Origin: Taxillus chinensis
Lineage: Eukaryota > Streptophyta > Magnoliopsida > Santalales > Loranthaceae
Reading direction: 5' to 3'
Length of the DNA: 64,000 bases
Assembly (NCBI GenBank): GCA_023512835.1
Contig: CM042088.1
Location: 1,364,001 to 1,428,000 of the forward strand
Numbering within the stretch: position 1 is the first letter of the stretch; each line of letters begins with the position of its first letter. The notes under the pieces were generated by a model, which was given only the letters and a program-made list of their open reading frames with translations, did not search any database and had not been told where the DNA came from. Both the position numbers and the translations under genes were made by a program. Below are positions 10,907 to 21,533 of the stretch, in pieces.

Positions 10907-12763
10907 TTAAGCATAAAACTTCTTTACCGCATCGCTGTTTACAGGATTTCGTAGCTCAATTTCGTCCATTTCTGTGAGGATTAGGGCACCTCCTGAGAAT
11001 GCTCTTTTCACAACGTATGGACCTTCATAGTTTGGAGTCCACTTGCCTCTATGATCTTGCTGTATCGGCAGTATCTTCTTCCAGACCAAGTCCCCTTCTT
11101 TGAAAGTTCGGGGTTTTACTTTTCTATTAAAGTTGGCCATCATCCTTTGTTGGTACAACTGGCCTCAACCGACTGCGGCGAGACGTTTTCCTTCGATTAA
11201 ATTCAGCTGCTCAAAACGGTCTCTGACCCACTTTGCTTCGTCCAGCTGAGTATCTCTAAGAACTCTGAGGGACGGGATTACCACTTTGATGGGTAGGACT
11301 GCTTCCATACCATAGACTAGGGAAAAAGGAGTTGCCCCAGTTGATGTTCGCACAGAAGTCCGGTAAGCATGTAGTGCATATGGAAGTTTCTCATGCCAAT
11401 CTTTGTATGTCTCAGTTATTTTTCGAATGATGTTCTTGATGTTTTTATTTGCTGCCTCAACCGCTCCATTCATGTTAGAATGATATGGTGTAGAATTGCG
11501 GTGTCGGATTTTGAATCCTTCGCATAAATTACCCATCATTCGATTGTTCAAATTGACGGCATTGTCAATTATAAGTTGCTCAGGGAGCCCATAACGACAA
11601 ATAATGTTGCTTCGAAGAAACCTAACCACCACTGATTGAGTGACTTGCGCATAGGAGGCTGCTTCCACCCATTTGGTGAAGTAATCAATCGCCACTAGGA
11701 TGAATCTATGACCGTTGGAAGCTTTAGGTGAAATGGCTCCAATGATGTCCAATCCCCACATGGCGAAAGGCCATGGAGATGTTATTGTATGTAAGTAGGA
11801 CGGGGGTGCTTGGATTCGATCCCTATAAACTTGGCATTTAAGGCACGTACGCACATGATTGATGCTATCCTTTCCCATGGTGACCCAATAGTAGCCCATC
11901 CTCATAATCTGTCGGGATAGAGCATGTCCATTCACATGTGCTCCACAATTACCATTGTGGACCTCGTTGAGGATCTGAGCTGCTTCGTCTTTTTCAACGC
12001 ACCATAGTAGCACCATGTTGTAACTGCGCTTATAAAGGACTGGCCCATCTAAGAAGTAGTTAGCACTTGTTCGTCGGATATTTCTTTTTTCTGCTTCCGA
12101 GACTTCTGCTGGATACTCTCTTGTGAGTAGATATTGCTTGATATCATGATACCATGACTTTGTGTTAGCATCCGTACTAGCCATCATACAGTATATTGGC
12201 ACCTCTTGTACACAGATGTCAAAAGAGGGCACTTCTAAGCTTGTATCCAACCGAAGGAGGGCTGCCAAGGTAGCCAAGGCATCAGGAATCCGATTATGCT
12301 CCCAGGACGCATGTTCAAATGAGATTTCATCAAATAGTCTAGCCATATCACATATCATCTCTTGGTAGGGAATGAGTTTGGGATTCCGGGTTTCCCACTC
12401 TTTACGGACTTGATAGATTACTAAGGCTGAATCTCCAAAGACTTGAAGCTTTGTGATTCCCTTGATTAAGGCTTCTTGGAGACCCATGACACAAGCTTCA
12501 TATTCTGCTATGTTGTTTGTGCAAGGAAAGGTCAACTTGGTGGCCATGGGATAATGTCGACCAGTTGGGGAGATTAATACTGCCCCAATGCCATGACCGG
12601 ATAAGTTTTAGGCTCTATCAAACCATAGGATCCACGTCTTTGATCCATGATACTCCTGAACAATATTGATGTATTCATCTGGAAAATCAGAGCTTATAGG
12701 CTCATAATTCTCCAAGGCCCTGTCTGCCAAGTAATCTGCTATGGCACTTCCCTTGATGGCCTT
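10907..12763 (-). pseudogene. Ogre pol: second RNase H and integrase, broken
   Basis: In element order this begins with KAIKGSAIADYL. It then has an archaeal-like second RNase H (GIGAVLISPTGRHYP, NNIAEYEACVMGLQ, FGDSALVIYQV) that is characteristic of Tat. Integrase follows: zinc-binding His and Cys residues (EVHNGNCGAH, RTCLKCQ), then a core with LDIIGAI, LIIDNAVNL and NGAVEAANK supplying the D, D and E. The C-terminal part is at 11158-10907 (FKEGDLVWKK, KWTPNYEGPYVV). Integrase would join element DNA to the chromosome. Stops in the same frame: TAG at 12764, TAA after WILWFDRA near 12608, TGA at 11165. Confidence 0.9.
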
Positions 12764-13315
12764 CTATGGGACATAGATGATGTCATATTCAGATAAGAGT
12801 AGTTGCCATTTTGCAAGCCTTCCTGTCATTGCCGGTTTTTCTATCAGATATTTGAGTGGGTCATGTCTTGAGATTAGCCATGTCGTATGGTAGAGGGTGT
12901 ACTGTCTCAATCTTCGTGTTGTCCAGACGAGGGTGCAACAAGCTTTCTCTAAGGGGGTGTACTTCTCTTCACACGATGTAAATTTCTTGCTCAAGTAATA
13001 AATGACTTGCTCCTTTTTCTTCACCTCATCAAGCTGCCCCAGTACACAACCCATGGATGTATCCCGGACCGTCAAATACAAGATCAAAGGTTCATTAGGT
13101 GTCGGAGGAGCCAAAATTGGTGGATTCACAATGTATTCCTTGATTTTGTCAAAGGCTTCCTGACATTCGTTATTCCAAACTTCGGGGTTATTCTTGCGAA
13201 GCACTTTGAAGATAGGTTTGCAAGTTGCAGTAAGCTGTGAGATAAAGCGGGCAACATAGTTGAGCCGCCCGAGGAAGCTTTCGATAGTCTTTGGTGTAGG
13301 CATATCTTGGATGGC
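12764..13315 (-). pseudogene. Ogre pol: RNase H (first copy)
   Basis: Directly follows RT across an in-frame TAG at 13316. Conserved pieces are IESFLGRLNYVARFI, ILYLTVRDTSMGCVLGQ, VIYYLSKKFTSCEEKY and YTPLEKACCTLVWT. The expected D in the first active-site strand appears as TVRDTS. The domain removes the RNA strand of the RNA-DNA hybrid during cytoplasmic replication. The frame ends at a TAG where related elements usually have Gln before KAIKG. Confidence 0.88.
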
Positions 13316-14320
13316 CTAGACTTTGTCGGGGTCGATTTCTATTCCATTTTGACTGACAAGAAATCCCAGTAGTTTGCCAGATGTAGCTCCGAAAGTACAC
13401 TTGGCTGGATTTAGCTTGAGCTGGTATCTACCCAATCTGTTGAATAGTTTATGCAATACCTCCACATGGTCTTCCTCCTTTCTTGACTTGGCAATCATAT
13501 CATCGACGTAAACCTTCACTTCTTTGTGGATCATCTCATGGAAGAGTGTCACCATGACCCTCTGATATGTTACACCAGCATTTTTGAGTCCAAAAGGCAT
13601 GACATTGTAGCAGAAGGTGCCCCAGATAGTTGTGAAGGTGGTCCTTTCTTTGTAATCGGGGTCCATCCGAATTTGGTTGTAGCCAGAGAATCCATCCATG
13701 AAAGAAAACATGGCATGCTTCGTGGTGTTATCTACCAAGGTGTCAACGTGAGGTAGTGGGAAGTTGTCTTTAGGGCTAGCCTTGTTGAGGTCATGGTAGT
13801 CTACGCACATACGGACCTTCCCACCTTTCTTTGGGACGGGCACGATGTTAGCGACCCATTCTGGGTATCGAGCTACACTAAGGAATCCAGCATCCCATTG
13901 TTTCCGAACCTCTTCTCTGATCTTCAGTATCATTGCTGGTCTCATTCGTCGTAACTTCTGTTGTACGGGCGTATATCCTGGATTCAGTGACAGCTGGTGC
14001 TGCACTATGTCGGTATTTAATCCTGGCATATCTTTGTAAGACCACGCAAAAACATCGATATAGGCTTTTAGGAGGTCGTTCAATCGGCTCTTAACATCCT
14101 CAGTGATTAGAGATCCTAGTCGTAGTTCTTTTAGCTCACTAGATGTACCAAAGTTGACAGTCTCGATTGGAACTTCGCTAGGAACAATGAGTCGATCCTC
14201 CTTTTTCAATAGGTGTATAATGTCCTCCGGAGGCTCAAAGTCTTCTTTGACGTCAGCTTCCTCTGCCCCAAATACTGGTTGTTCCCAATCTGGATTATGG
14301 TCAAACCTTAAGCAACTCAT
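13316..14320 (-). pseudogene. Ogre pol: reverse transcriptase
   Basis: A 334-codon open stretch carries the RT domain. It shows VARYPEWVANIVPVPKK, VRMCVDYHDLNKASPKDNFP, FMDGFSGYNQI, CYNVMPFGLKNAG and the catalytic VKVYVDDMIAKS (YVDD box). The thumb segment ends GFLVSQNGIEIDP. It copies genomic RNA into cDNA. The leading MSCLRFDH may lie just after the splice acceptor of the Ogre-type intron, so the ATG at 14320 is not necessarily a translation start. It ends at TAG 13316-13318 before AIQDMPTP. Confidence 0.92.
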
Positions 14321-14575
14321 TTATTTTTTACTTAATAGATCCTTTTTAGCTTGATCGCACTTGTTGGTAAAAGTTTGACTAGTTTAACAAAATATGATGA
14401 TGCACATGTCATGCAATGCAAGAAGATGCGTTTTTGGCAAAAAGTCTTATTCATAAATATTCTGAAAAGGTTACAACCATTATTTGGAATTTGAAAACAT
14501 AATAAAAACAGAACATTCCCCAGCAAAGCTTCTCTGATCATTACTTGGTCGGGAGGTCCACAATGCTCCAATTGT
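14321..14575 (-). other. probable intron between protease and RT (Ogre type)
   Basis: About 255 bp with several stops in every minus-strand frame separate the G-patch-like segment from RT. Ogre elements are known to carry a spliced intron between the gag-protease and RT regions. The position fits, but the splice sites were not resolved. Confidence 0.45.
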
Positions 14576-15121
14576 TCAGCTGGTGCCCCGGATGTCCTTG
14601 GCATTCCGAGCTATTTGTTCTTGCTCTCCACGGCTGGCTTTCAGCATGGCTATGGTGCATTCTTTCCTCTGATGGATAAAACCGACGCTCTGGAATATAG
14701 CCCCGAGAGGTGGGAACGTCATCCTTTGCTCTTGGAGAGGCCTCTTTTCTAGTCTGGCTAAGCAGGACTCCCTTCTTCTCGCGACTTCCCTTGATTTGTC
14801 AGCTTTGGTAGGCTTGTAGCCCAATCCATATCTTTCTCTAGTTCTTCGTATGACTAAGGATTCCTTAATCCCTTGTGCTTGTGCACCCAGACCTTGACCT
14901 TCCTTATGCCCTAGTTTAAGCATGACTGCGGCAACCATCTTTGTAGCCTTTGGGAACGAGACTTCCGTATCTAGTGACTTTCTAGTGTTTGGGACAAAGG
15001 CTGCATTAACCACTTCGAACGAATGGTAGGAGCATTCTGGTATGTCCTCATTACTTTCAATGTAAGGAACAGACATAGGCTTGGTGACTAGAATCTCTGC
15101 TTCTCCATATACACAAATGAG
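14576..15121 (-). pseudogene. Ogre pol: G-patch-like segment after protease
   Basis: The frame contains VAAVMLKLGHKEGQGLGAQ followed by QGIKESL. The spaced glycines (LGHKEGQGLG) have the pattern of a G-patch RNA-binding motif, known between protease and RT in Tat/Ogre polyproteins. A basic KSREVARRRES segment follows. It is joined upstream to protease by an in-frame TAA at about 15122 (VVNG, stop, LICVYG). Confidence 0.7.
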
Positions 15122-15838
15122 TTAGCCGTTTACCACAAATTTGACCTTCTGATGTTGTGTCGATGGTACTGCCCCTGCCGAGTGAATCCATCGTCTTCCA
15201 GGAAAACAACTGTAATATGGAGCGATGTCCATCACCTGGAACTCAACCATAAACTCACTTGGGCCAATTTGCAAAGGGACATCTAACGTACCCACTACTT
15301 CTCGCTTTTCACCGTCAAAAGCTCTTACAACCATATTAGTGGGATGCATGTGAGAGGAGTCTATTGGCAGTTGCTTCAGGATTTGGGTTGGCATGATGTT
15401 TAAAGATGACCCATTGTCGATCAGCACACAGGAGATGATGTGATCCTTACATTTAACGGATATATGTAAGGCTTTGACGTGTCCACTACCTTCCGAAGGT
15501 AACTCATCTTCGCCAAAACTAAGGAAATTATCCACCACGATGTTGTTGACGAGATTATTCAGATTTTCTAAGGATATGGTCAAGGGGACATAGGCCTTAC
15601 TCAAAACCTTCATGAGGGCTTCTCTATGTGGAGTTGAATCCATAAGCATAGACAACAAAGAGATACAAGCCGACTGCCGACTGAGTTGGTCCACAATGTT
15701 GTACTCGCTCTGCTTGATTAACTTAAGGAATTCGGTGGGATCCCCATCAATAATAGGAGTGTTCTTGCTACCTGGTGCAGGTATGGGGAGTGTATCATAC
15801 TCTCCTCCTTTGTTTTTGTTGACCTCAGTATCTTCTTC
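15122..15838 (-). pseudogene. Ogre pol: aspartic protease
   Basis: After an in-frame TAG at 15839 the frame reads EEDTEVNKNKGGEYDTL and ends VVNG before 15122. The active-site strand is SCVLIDNGSSLNIMP, with D-N-G in place of D-T/S-G as is usual in Tat/Ogre proteases. Downstream are VVRAFDGEKREVVGTLDVPL and EFQVMDIAPYYSCFPGRRWI. It would cleave the polyprotein into mature Gag, RT and integrase. Confidence 0.85.
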
Positions 15839-16708
15839 CTATCCATAGACACGACCACTTCTCGTCTTCTTCTCGGTTGTGGGGTCTCCTCTAATAACTG
15901 ATTTGCAATGGTATTTCCAGGGCACTGCATTATCGTTCTTGTAAGGGAATGGAGCGGGGGTTTGGATAACAAGAGATCGGACCCCTTGTGCCAATGTGGC
16001 TATCTTTGGTTTCTCCTCATATTCGATAATTAAAGGTTCGGGCGCTCCTAATACCTTGATACGCTCCATCGAAGCCATGCAAGCCCTATGCTCTTCTGAC
16101 TTGCATGTGATTTCCAGCCTTTGAGAGTTAATGAGAACTTGCACAGCTTCTTGGAATTCAATGCATTCCTCAATATCGTGCCCACAAGCTGATTCATGGT
16201 AGACACAAAATTTTTCCAAATCTGTGCCTCTTGTTACGTTAGTCACCTCTTTGGTCACCATGAACCCGTTCTCACGCAGGATAAAGAATAGTTGGTCTTT
16301 GCCCATCTTGATCTCAGAAGCCTTTCTAGGAGGATTTCTATACTTGGTCGTTATATTGGCAACATTGCCCGAGTGGTCAGGCAGAGGGTTGGTGCCCACA
16401 TTAGGAGTACTGGTCATTTTGGAGAAATCTAGCCATCCAGCATCTCTTAGGCTTTGGACCTTCTTTTTTAAAGCAAAACAATTCTCGGTATCATGTCCAC
16501 CTCCGCCTCCATGATATGCACAATGGGCATCGGCTTTGTACCAATCGGGATATGGAGGAGTCCGCTCTTTTAGGGGTACTGGACTAACGAGTCCTGCTGC
16601 CAACAACCGCGTATAGGCCTCTGTGTATGTGACAGGAATTGGATCAAATTTTTGTTGCCCAGCTTTTCCAAAATTCTGATTCTGCCGGGGCTGCTTTCTC
16701 TGCTTGGG
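15839..16708 (-). pseudogene. Ogre gag, C-terminal part
   Basis: Continues gag after the insertion at 16709-21533; the join is ...QPQP / KQRKQPRQNQ. It has two zinc-finger-like repeats, CAYHGGGGGHDTENC (about 16486-16530) and CVYHESACGHDIEEC (about 16165-16209), each followed by a helix, the pattern of Ogre Gag nucleocapsid regions. It ends at an in-frame TAG (15839-15841, after SGRVYG). The apparent N-terminal residues upstream of 16708 belong to the inserted LTR. Confidence 0.85.
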
Positions 16709-17142
16709 TGATGACGTTACTTTATATAGATTTATCACATGTGTCTTTCCCCTATTTGCATTCATTTTTCAAAGTGTTTTGAGTGTTTCTATTATGATTG
16801 AGTGTTAAATCATGTTGTTTGTCACATTTTAGTGTTTTGTAGAGTTGTGTTGTGTTTTGGGTGTATTTTGTAGGCAAACGGGAAAAAACCGGGCGAATGG
16901 AAGTATAATACGAATTTGGACAAAGAATGTCATTGCGACAGGACTTTTTGCCTTTGTCGCGACATAGAAGGAAATACTTTTTGTCGTGACAAGGTCTTTT
17001 GCCTTCGTCGCGACAGGCGTCGACTTTGTGCAAGGATTTTATTTTCTTTTCAAGGCATATCGACCCTTACTTCCCTTCTACAGGTTAGTTAGGTTTTGTA
17101 AATATTATTTTGATAGCGTGAGTGTGACAAAACGCTGTATCA
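16709..17142 (+). repeat. 5' LTR of the non-autonomous element (internally deleted, 434 bp)
   Basis: Matches 20185-21533 at both ends but lacks about 915 bp after GCGTCGACTTT. Homology resumes at ATCGACCCTTACTTCCC. Terminal TGATGACG and GTATCA are intact. Confidence 0.88.
16935..17033. repeat. TCGCGACA-containing inverted/direct repeats in LTR
   Basis: Words GCGACAGGACTTTTTGCC, GTCGCGACATAGAAGG, GTCGTGACAAGG and GTCGCGACAGG alternate and pair as short palindromes (TCGCGA core). The other LTR (20411-20526) carries an additional GACATAGAAG unit. Confidence 0.7.
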
Positions 17143-17146
17143 ATTT

Positions 17147-17164
17147 TGGCGCCGTTGCTGGGGA
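17147..17164 (+). other. primer binding site, Athila type
   Basis: TGGCGCCGTTGCTGGGGA differs by one base from the TGGCGCCGTTGCCGGGGA primer site of Athila-lineage elements (tRNA-Asp type in the literature as I recall it). It fixes the element orientation as plus. Confidence 0.8.
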
Positions 17165-17473
17165 CACGGCAATCTTGGAGACTTTAGCTGAAAGTGTGAA
17201 AATTGGACTAGGCCTGTAAATATGTGTGTTTGATTTTGTTTTTCATTTAATTATGTGATTTACTTATTTATTTATTTATTTGTAGTTTTTTTCTCTTTCC
17301 TCTATGTGTTTTCATGTTTTTTGTCCTTTATTGTTTTTTTAGTTGTTGTTTTTATCTATTTATTTAATTTGCATTATTTTTCTTATTTGTTGGTTTTGTG
17401 TGCTGTTTTTTTTGTTGTTTATTTTTTTTGTTTTTCTTTCTAGCTGGCTGTGCACTTTTTCTTATATTTTAAA

Positions 17474-18697
17474 ATGCCAGTTAGTTGTATGTTTTGCGGT
17501 GGTGAGCATGAGTCCTCCCAATGTCCTAAGGCTACTATTAAGCAGCTCGGCCAACTGCATTTAGGTGTCACTCATGATGATCCTAATTATTATTGTGCTC
17601 TTGATGCATATATTAATTCATTGCCTCCTGTGTTTTGTACTTGTTGCGGAAGTGGTTGTCATATGGATGATACATGCCTTTTGAATTCACTTGCACTTCC
17701 TATATCTTGTGAGGATAATGGTAGGATAGAGTCTAGTTGGTCCACCATTAATGAATTAAATAGAGAGGTAGCAGCTTTAGAGAGCTCTACCATTGATGAT
17801 GCTACCCTTGAGGACCTTGTTAAGGCCGCCCATAGGAATGCTTTTGATTGTCTTATTGCTTTGAGTATATGTGGGGATAGATATCATGCCTTGCTAGAGT
17901 CCATAGAGGAGACCGAGAGCTTGATTGTTGGGTTGCATAAATTTTTAGATTTTTGTACCTTTTCTAGTAGTCCCTCTAATAATGGCATTGAAGCACCTTA
18001 TGCGCATATTGATAATACGAGATTAGTGAGTGAGCATCCTCTTAGGGAGATAGATGGCATTAGGGAAGATGATGAGCATAGTACTTTTTCTTGGTCCCCG
18101 TTGTGTGTTGATTTATTTTGCAGTGCCAAGACTGATATCAACGATGGCTGCCACCCTGGGAGTACACCACTGGTTGATGGCATTGCTAGAGTTGACCATT
18201 CACATGAGGCCATTGTGGAGGGAGACGTCCCCGAACAAGTAATTACAGTAGACTCCCAGTTGCATGTCCAAGAGCTCGGGCAGGTAAGTTATGAGGTAAC
18301 TATTTCTTCTTGCTCTAATTCAGAGGAAGTGCAAATTATTAAATATCATAAACCACCCTCTCACTCCCTATATAGTTTATTTGTTTTACCCATTTATTTT
18401 TCTTTTTTTAGATATAGTTGTAGTTTGCATTTTTCTTTTTCTTGCTTGTATAAGGTTTCTCACTTGCAGGGCCTTAGCTTTCGGGACCTCCCATTGCAGC
18501 CCTATCAGCGAATTAGTGGGTATGTAGGAGTGCCCTTAATTCCACACAGGTATGATCTCTCCTATATGCCGCAACCACCCGATAATGACAAGGTATTTGT
18601 TTTTCTTATTTCTATATATGACTTATCCTTCTCACCTCGGCCTCCTGATTTGGCCATTTTTTTTAATAATGTTGTTTTTTTATTAATTTTTTTTTAA
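17474..18697 (+). CDS. zinc-knuckle protein of the non-autonomous LTR element
   Basis: Open from ATG 17474 to 18697 (about 407 codons). The N-terminus holds two Cys/His clusters: CMFCGGEHESSQC (C-x2-C-x3-H-x4-C) at residues 5-17 and CTCCGSGCHMDDTC (C-x2-C-x4-H-x4-C) near residues 57-70, both like retroviral nucleocapsid knuckles. The following acidic region (residues about 80-270) has no recognised fold. The last 150 residues are probably not all coding: 18284-18469 looks like an intron, and after a second AG/GTATTT donor at 18593 the frame runs into T-rich low-complexity sequence. I infer an RNA-binding, Gag-like role. No capsid domain is recognised. Confidence 0.6.
   Translation: MPVSCMFCGGEHESSQCPKATIKQLGQLHLGVTHDDPNYYCALDAYINSLPPVFCTCCGSGCHMDDTCLLNSLALPISCEDNGRIESSWSTINELNREVAALESSTIDDATLEDLVKAAHRNAFDCLIALSICGDRYHALLESIEETESLIVGLHKFLDFCTFSSSPSNNGIEAPYAHIDNTRLVSEHPLREIDGIREDDEHSTFSWSPLCVDLFCSAKTDINDGCHPGSTPLVDGIARVDHSHEAIVEGDVPEQVITVDSQLHVQELGQVSYEVTISSCSNSEEVQIIKYHKPPSHSLYSLFVLPIYFSFFRYSCSLHFSFSCLYKVSHLQGLSFRDLPLQPYQRISGYVGVPLIPHRYDLSYMPQPPDNDKVFVFLISIYDLSFSPRPPDLAIFFNNVVFLLIFF
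18284..18469 (+). other. candidate intron within the zinc-knuckle ORF
   Basis: CAG/GTAAGT donor and a T-rich tract with TTTCTCACTTGCAG/G acceptor enclose 186 bp (62 codons). Both exons are in phase 0 (ELGQ joined to GLSFRDL). The intron keeps the frame open when retained, so both spliced and unspliced products are possible. Confidence 0.55.
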
Positions 18698-20145
18698 TAA
18701 TGTTGATTTTTGAATAAAAACCCCTTTGCCCTTGATATGCCTTTTCTTTTATTTTTTCTTTTATTGTTTGTTATATGTGTGTTTGCATGCATTCCATGGA
18801 TGATTGTTCCCTTTCACAATGAAGACATTGTGTTTTTCTAGTGTGGGGGAGTGTTTACATGCTAGTTTATTTTTATTTTTATTTTTATTTTTGCTTGGAT
18901 ATGTTTGGAGATATTATATGGAAGATTTGGTTTTGCAAGTTTTGGTGAAAAGTTTTATTTTTCTCCATCTGCCATGCTAAGAATTGAGATGCATGCTTGA
19001 CTTGGGTAATTTCACCTTTGGGTCTACGTGTTAGATTTCTTTGACCTTAGGATGAGATTGTCACATGTTTGAACTAAAGCTTGGGTTCTTTGCTAATGTG
19101 TTTCGCATTTTTGGGCATTTGCTAAATTTATCCATGGAGTTGTGTGATTGAGCGAAATAGTCTCCCCATATTGTGTTCTTTCATGAGGGAATAATTATCT
19201 CTTTGGTTGATGAGTTTAGGCAAGTTTAGTGTATGGTTTCATTGTGGTGATTGGTTAGAGCAAGCATGGTTGAGCTGGAGTCACTAATGCCTTGATGTTA
19301 GTTGCCTACGTTTTTTTTCTAGCTTGTAGCTCATGTTGAAAAAAAAAAGAAAAAAAGGCAATAAAAAAAATGAAAAAAAAGAAAAAAGCCTATAAAAAGA
19401 AAAAAAAAAAAAAAAAAGAAAGGTTTATGTTTTCTTGCGTGTCTTGTGTAGTGGCCTGATCACCCCCTATATATGGCCAATTTATTATTTTCTCTTTTAG
19501 TTGTGGCATTATTATTGTAATTGGGGTACTTTTTGTATTTTATAATTCTTGTGTTGTTTCATAAGCCCAAGAGGATGTGCTAGCTTTGTAAACCCCAACC
19601 ATTATTATCATTGGATATCATTGCCACTATAGGAAAAAGAAAAAAGAAGCTAGTGTGTTGTGTTTGAAAATTATTTTATTTATTGAGCATCACTTTTGGC
19701 AGCTTACCTCTCAAGCTGGTTATTTGCAAGGGCTAATTGGGTTAGTGGTAAGATTTGTGGTTGTCACCGCAGTAAGATACCTCTTGCACTTTCTTTAAGT
19801 CTGAAAACCCGTGGGGGATTTGAGTGTGAGTGGTATGAGACCTATCATTTGAGTGAGCTTTTGATTCACCTTTGTGAGGACTCCATGTGATTAATTGGTA
19901 ATTTCTTTTGAATTTGTTTCACTTGGCTGTTCCTTAGTTCTTTTTGTGATGATGGCATGTGATTTTTGGACTAAGTGTGGGGGACTTCCATGTATAGTAC
20001 CTAAAGTGAATTGCTTATAACTTGTTTGCCTTTCACTCTCTTTCGTATGGGACTTGTATAACTAAATTAACCATGATCTCATTGTATTTTCTTTTTCTTA
20101 TTTTACACCATTTTATGTGTGATTGATTGTTTGTTTGTTTTTGTC
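18698..20145 (+). other. non-coding interior of the non-autonomous element
   Basis: No coding frame. It includes an A-rich tract (about 19335-19425) and two GTGTGGGGGA words (18841-18850, 19975-19984) resembling the polypurine tract, which might be internal second-strand priming sites or decayed tract copies. Confidence 0.5.
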
Positions 20146-20165
20146 CTTGCTCGTGGACGAGCAAG
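20146..20165 (+). other. perfect hairpin next to the polypurine tract
   Basis: CTTGCTCG / TGGA / CGAGCAAG forms an 8-bp stem with a 4-nt loop, ending four bases before the AGTGTGGGGGAATT tract. It may be a packaging, termination or priming structure. Function is inferred only from place. Confidence 0.7.
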
Positions 20166-20169
20166 CGGC

Positions 20170-20184
20170 AAGTGTGGGGGAATT
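20170..20184 (+). other. polypurine tract of the non-autonomous element
   Basis: AAGTGTGGGGGAATT directly abuts the 3' LTR start TGATGACG. Confidence 0.75.
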
Positions 20185-21533
20185 TGATGACGTTAATTTA
20201 TATAGATTTTTCACATGTGTCTTTCCCCTATTTGCATTCATTTTTCATAGTGTTTTGAGTGTTTTTATTATGATTGAGTGTTAAATCATGTTATTTGTCA
20301 TGTTTTAGTGTTTTGTAGAGTTGTGTTGTGTTTTGGGTGTATTTTGCAGGCAAACGGGAAAAAACCGGGCGAATGGAAGTATAATACGAATTTGGACAAA
20401 GAATGTCATTGCGACAGGACTTTTTGCCTTTGTCGTGACACAGAAGGAAATACATTTCGTTGCGACATAGAAGAAAATACTTTTTGTCGTGACAAGGTCT
20501 TTTGCCTTCGTCGCGACAGGCGTCGACTTTTGCCCCATTTTGTATTTTTTCTATTTTATTTTATTTGTAATATTTAGGGGGACTATATAAGGAACAAGTA
20601 TAGGATGTTGTTAGGGATTCTGGACCCTAAGGGAGCCCTCCTTGACGGCTAAGAACCCTAGGTTTGGTTTCTTAGATTTCTCTTTGGTTTTGGGTAATTT
20701 TCATGTAATCTTGATTCAAGAACACCTTGGTATTGGATGGGGATTGATTGTATGCCCTTGTGATAGGTTGGTTGTCATTTTTTCTCCTCTCTTAATCCCA
20801 AATTTCTAATTTAATTGATACAAATATGTTTCTTCATTATTTCATGGAATAATCCCTTTTCCCTAGGGATTGGGCCCCAATCCCAATATCTTAATTGTAT
20901 GAATTTGTTTGATTGTTTCTTCCCTCTATCATGAATGATTTTATTTTACTGATTGAATTCATGTTGTGGGCATCACGAACCTATTGCATGTTTTAGATAA
21001 TTGAATGAAGAATTGAAAAATGAAATTTAATTATCGGAACCTATAAAATGAAACCTAGGACTTGCGAGTCACGAGAGTAGTCCGTGATCCTAGGAGGATC
21101 AATGGTTGATCACCCATCAATGGGTTTGGCCTTATTTCAGTGAGTCACGAAAGTAGGCCATTGCTAAGGCTAGGCACACCGTTATTCACGCAAAAGCAAT
21201 TGGCGGTTACTTTAGGATCAATCACCTTCAGATGATTAGAGACCATAAGAATAATCAATCAAACCATATGATTAGGAATTGGAAATTGCGGTGAATCTCA
21301 ACCCTAGAATTTTATTATCTTATTTTCTATTTTCTCTAGGAATTCTTTTATTTTATTTAATTATTTTATTTTATTTTATTCCATCACATTGTTTGCTTAG
21401 ACAATAGGAACACAACTAGGTTAGAGATTTCCAATTGTGTCTCTGTGGGATCGACCCTTACTTCCCTTCTACAGGTTAGTTAAGTTTTATAAATATTATT
21501 TTGATAGTGTGAGCGTGACAAAATGCTGTATCA
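20185..21533 (+). repeat. 3' LTR of the non-autonomous element (1349 bp)
   Basis: Complete copy with TGATGACG and GTATCA ends. It holds the TCGCGACA repeats (20411-20526) and about 900 bp that the 5' LTR has lost. A CTATATAAGG TATA-like site lies at 20584-20593. Confidence 0.88.

Larger units (their letters stand above)
16709..21533 (+). mobile_element. non-autonomous LTR element with Athila-type primer site
   Basis: It has direct terminal repeats starting TGATGACGTTA and ending CTGTATCA. A TGGCGCCGTTGCTGGGGA primer site lies 4 bp after the left repeat and a GTGTGGGGGAATT polypurine tract directly before the right one. The flanks are TTGGG (16704-16708) and TCGGG (21534-21538), a 5-bp duplication with one transition. 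Removing it restores the Ogre gag frame. The 3.0-kb interior encodes no RT, RNase H, protease or integrase, only a zinc-knuckle ORF, so it depends on another element. It resembles LARD/TR-GAG-style elements. Confidence 0.85.

Noticed and set aside
17255..17564. Hydrophobic frames with apparent membrane helices
   Set aside because: T-rich leader of the non-autonomous element upstream of the zinc-knuckle ORF.
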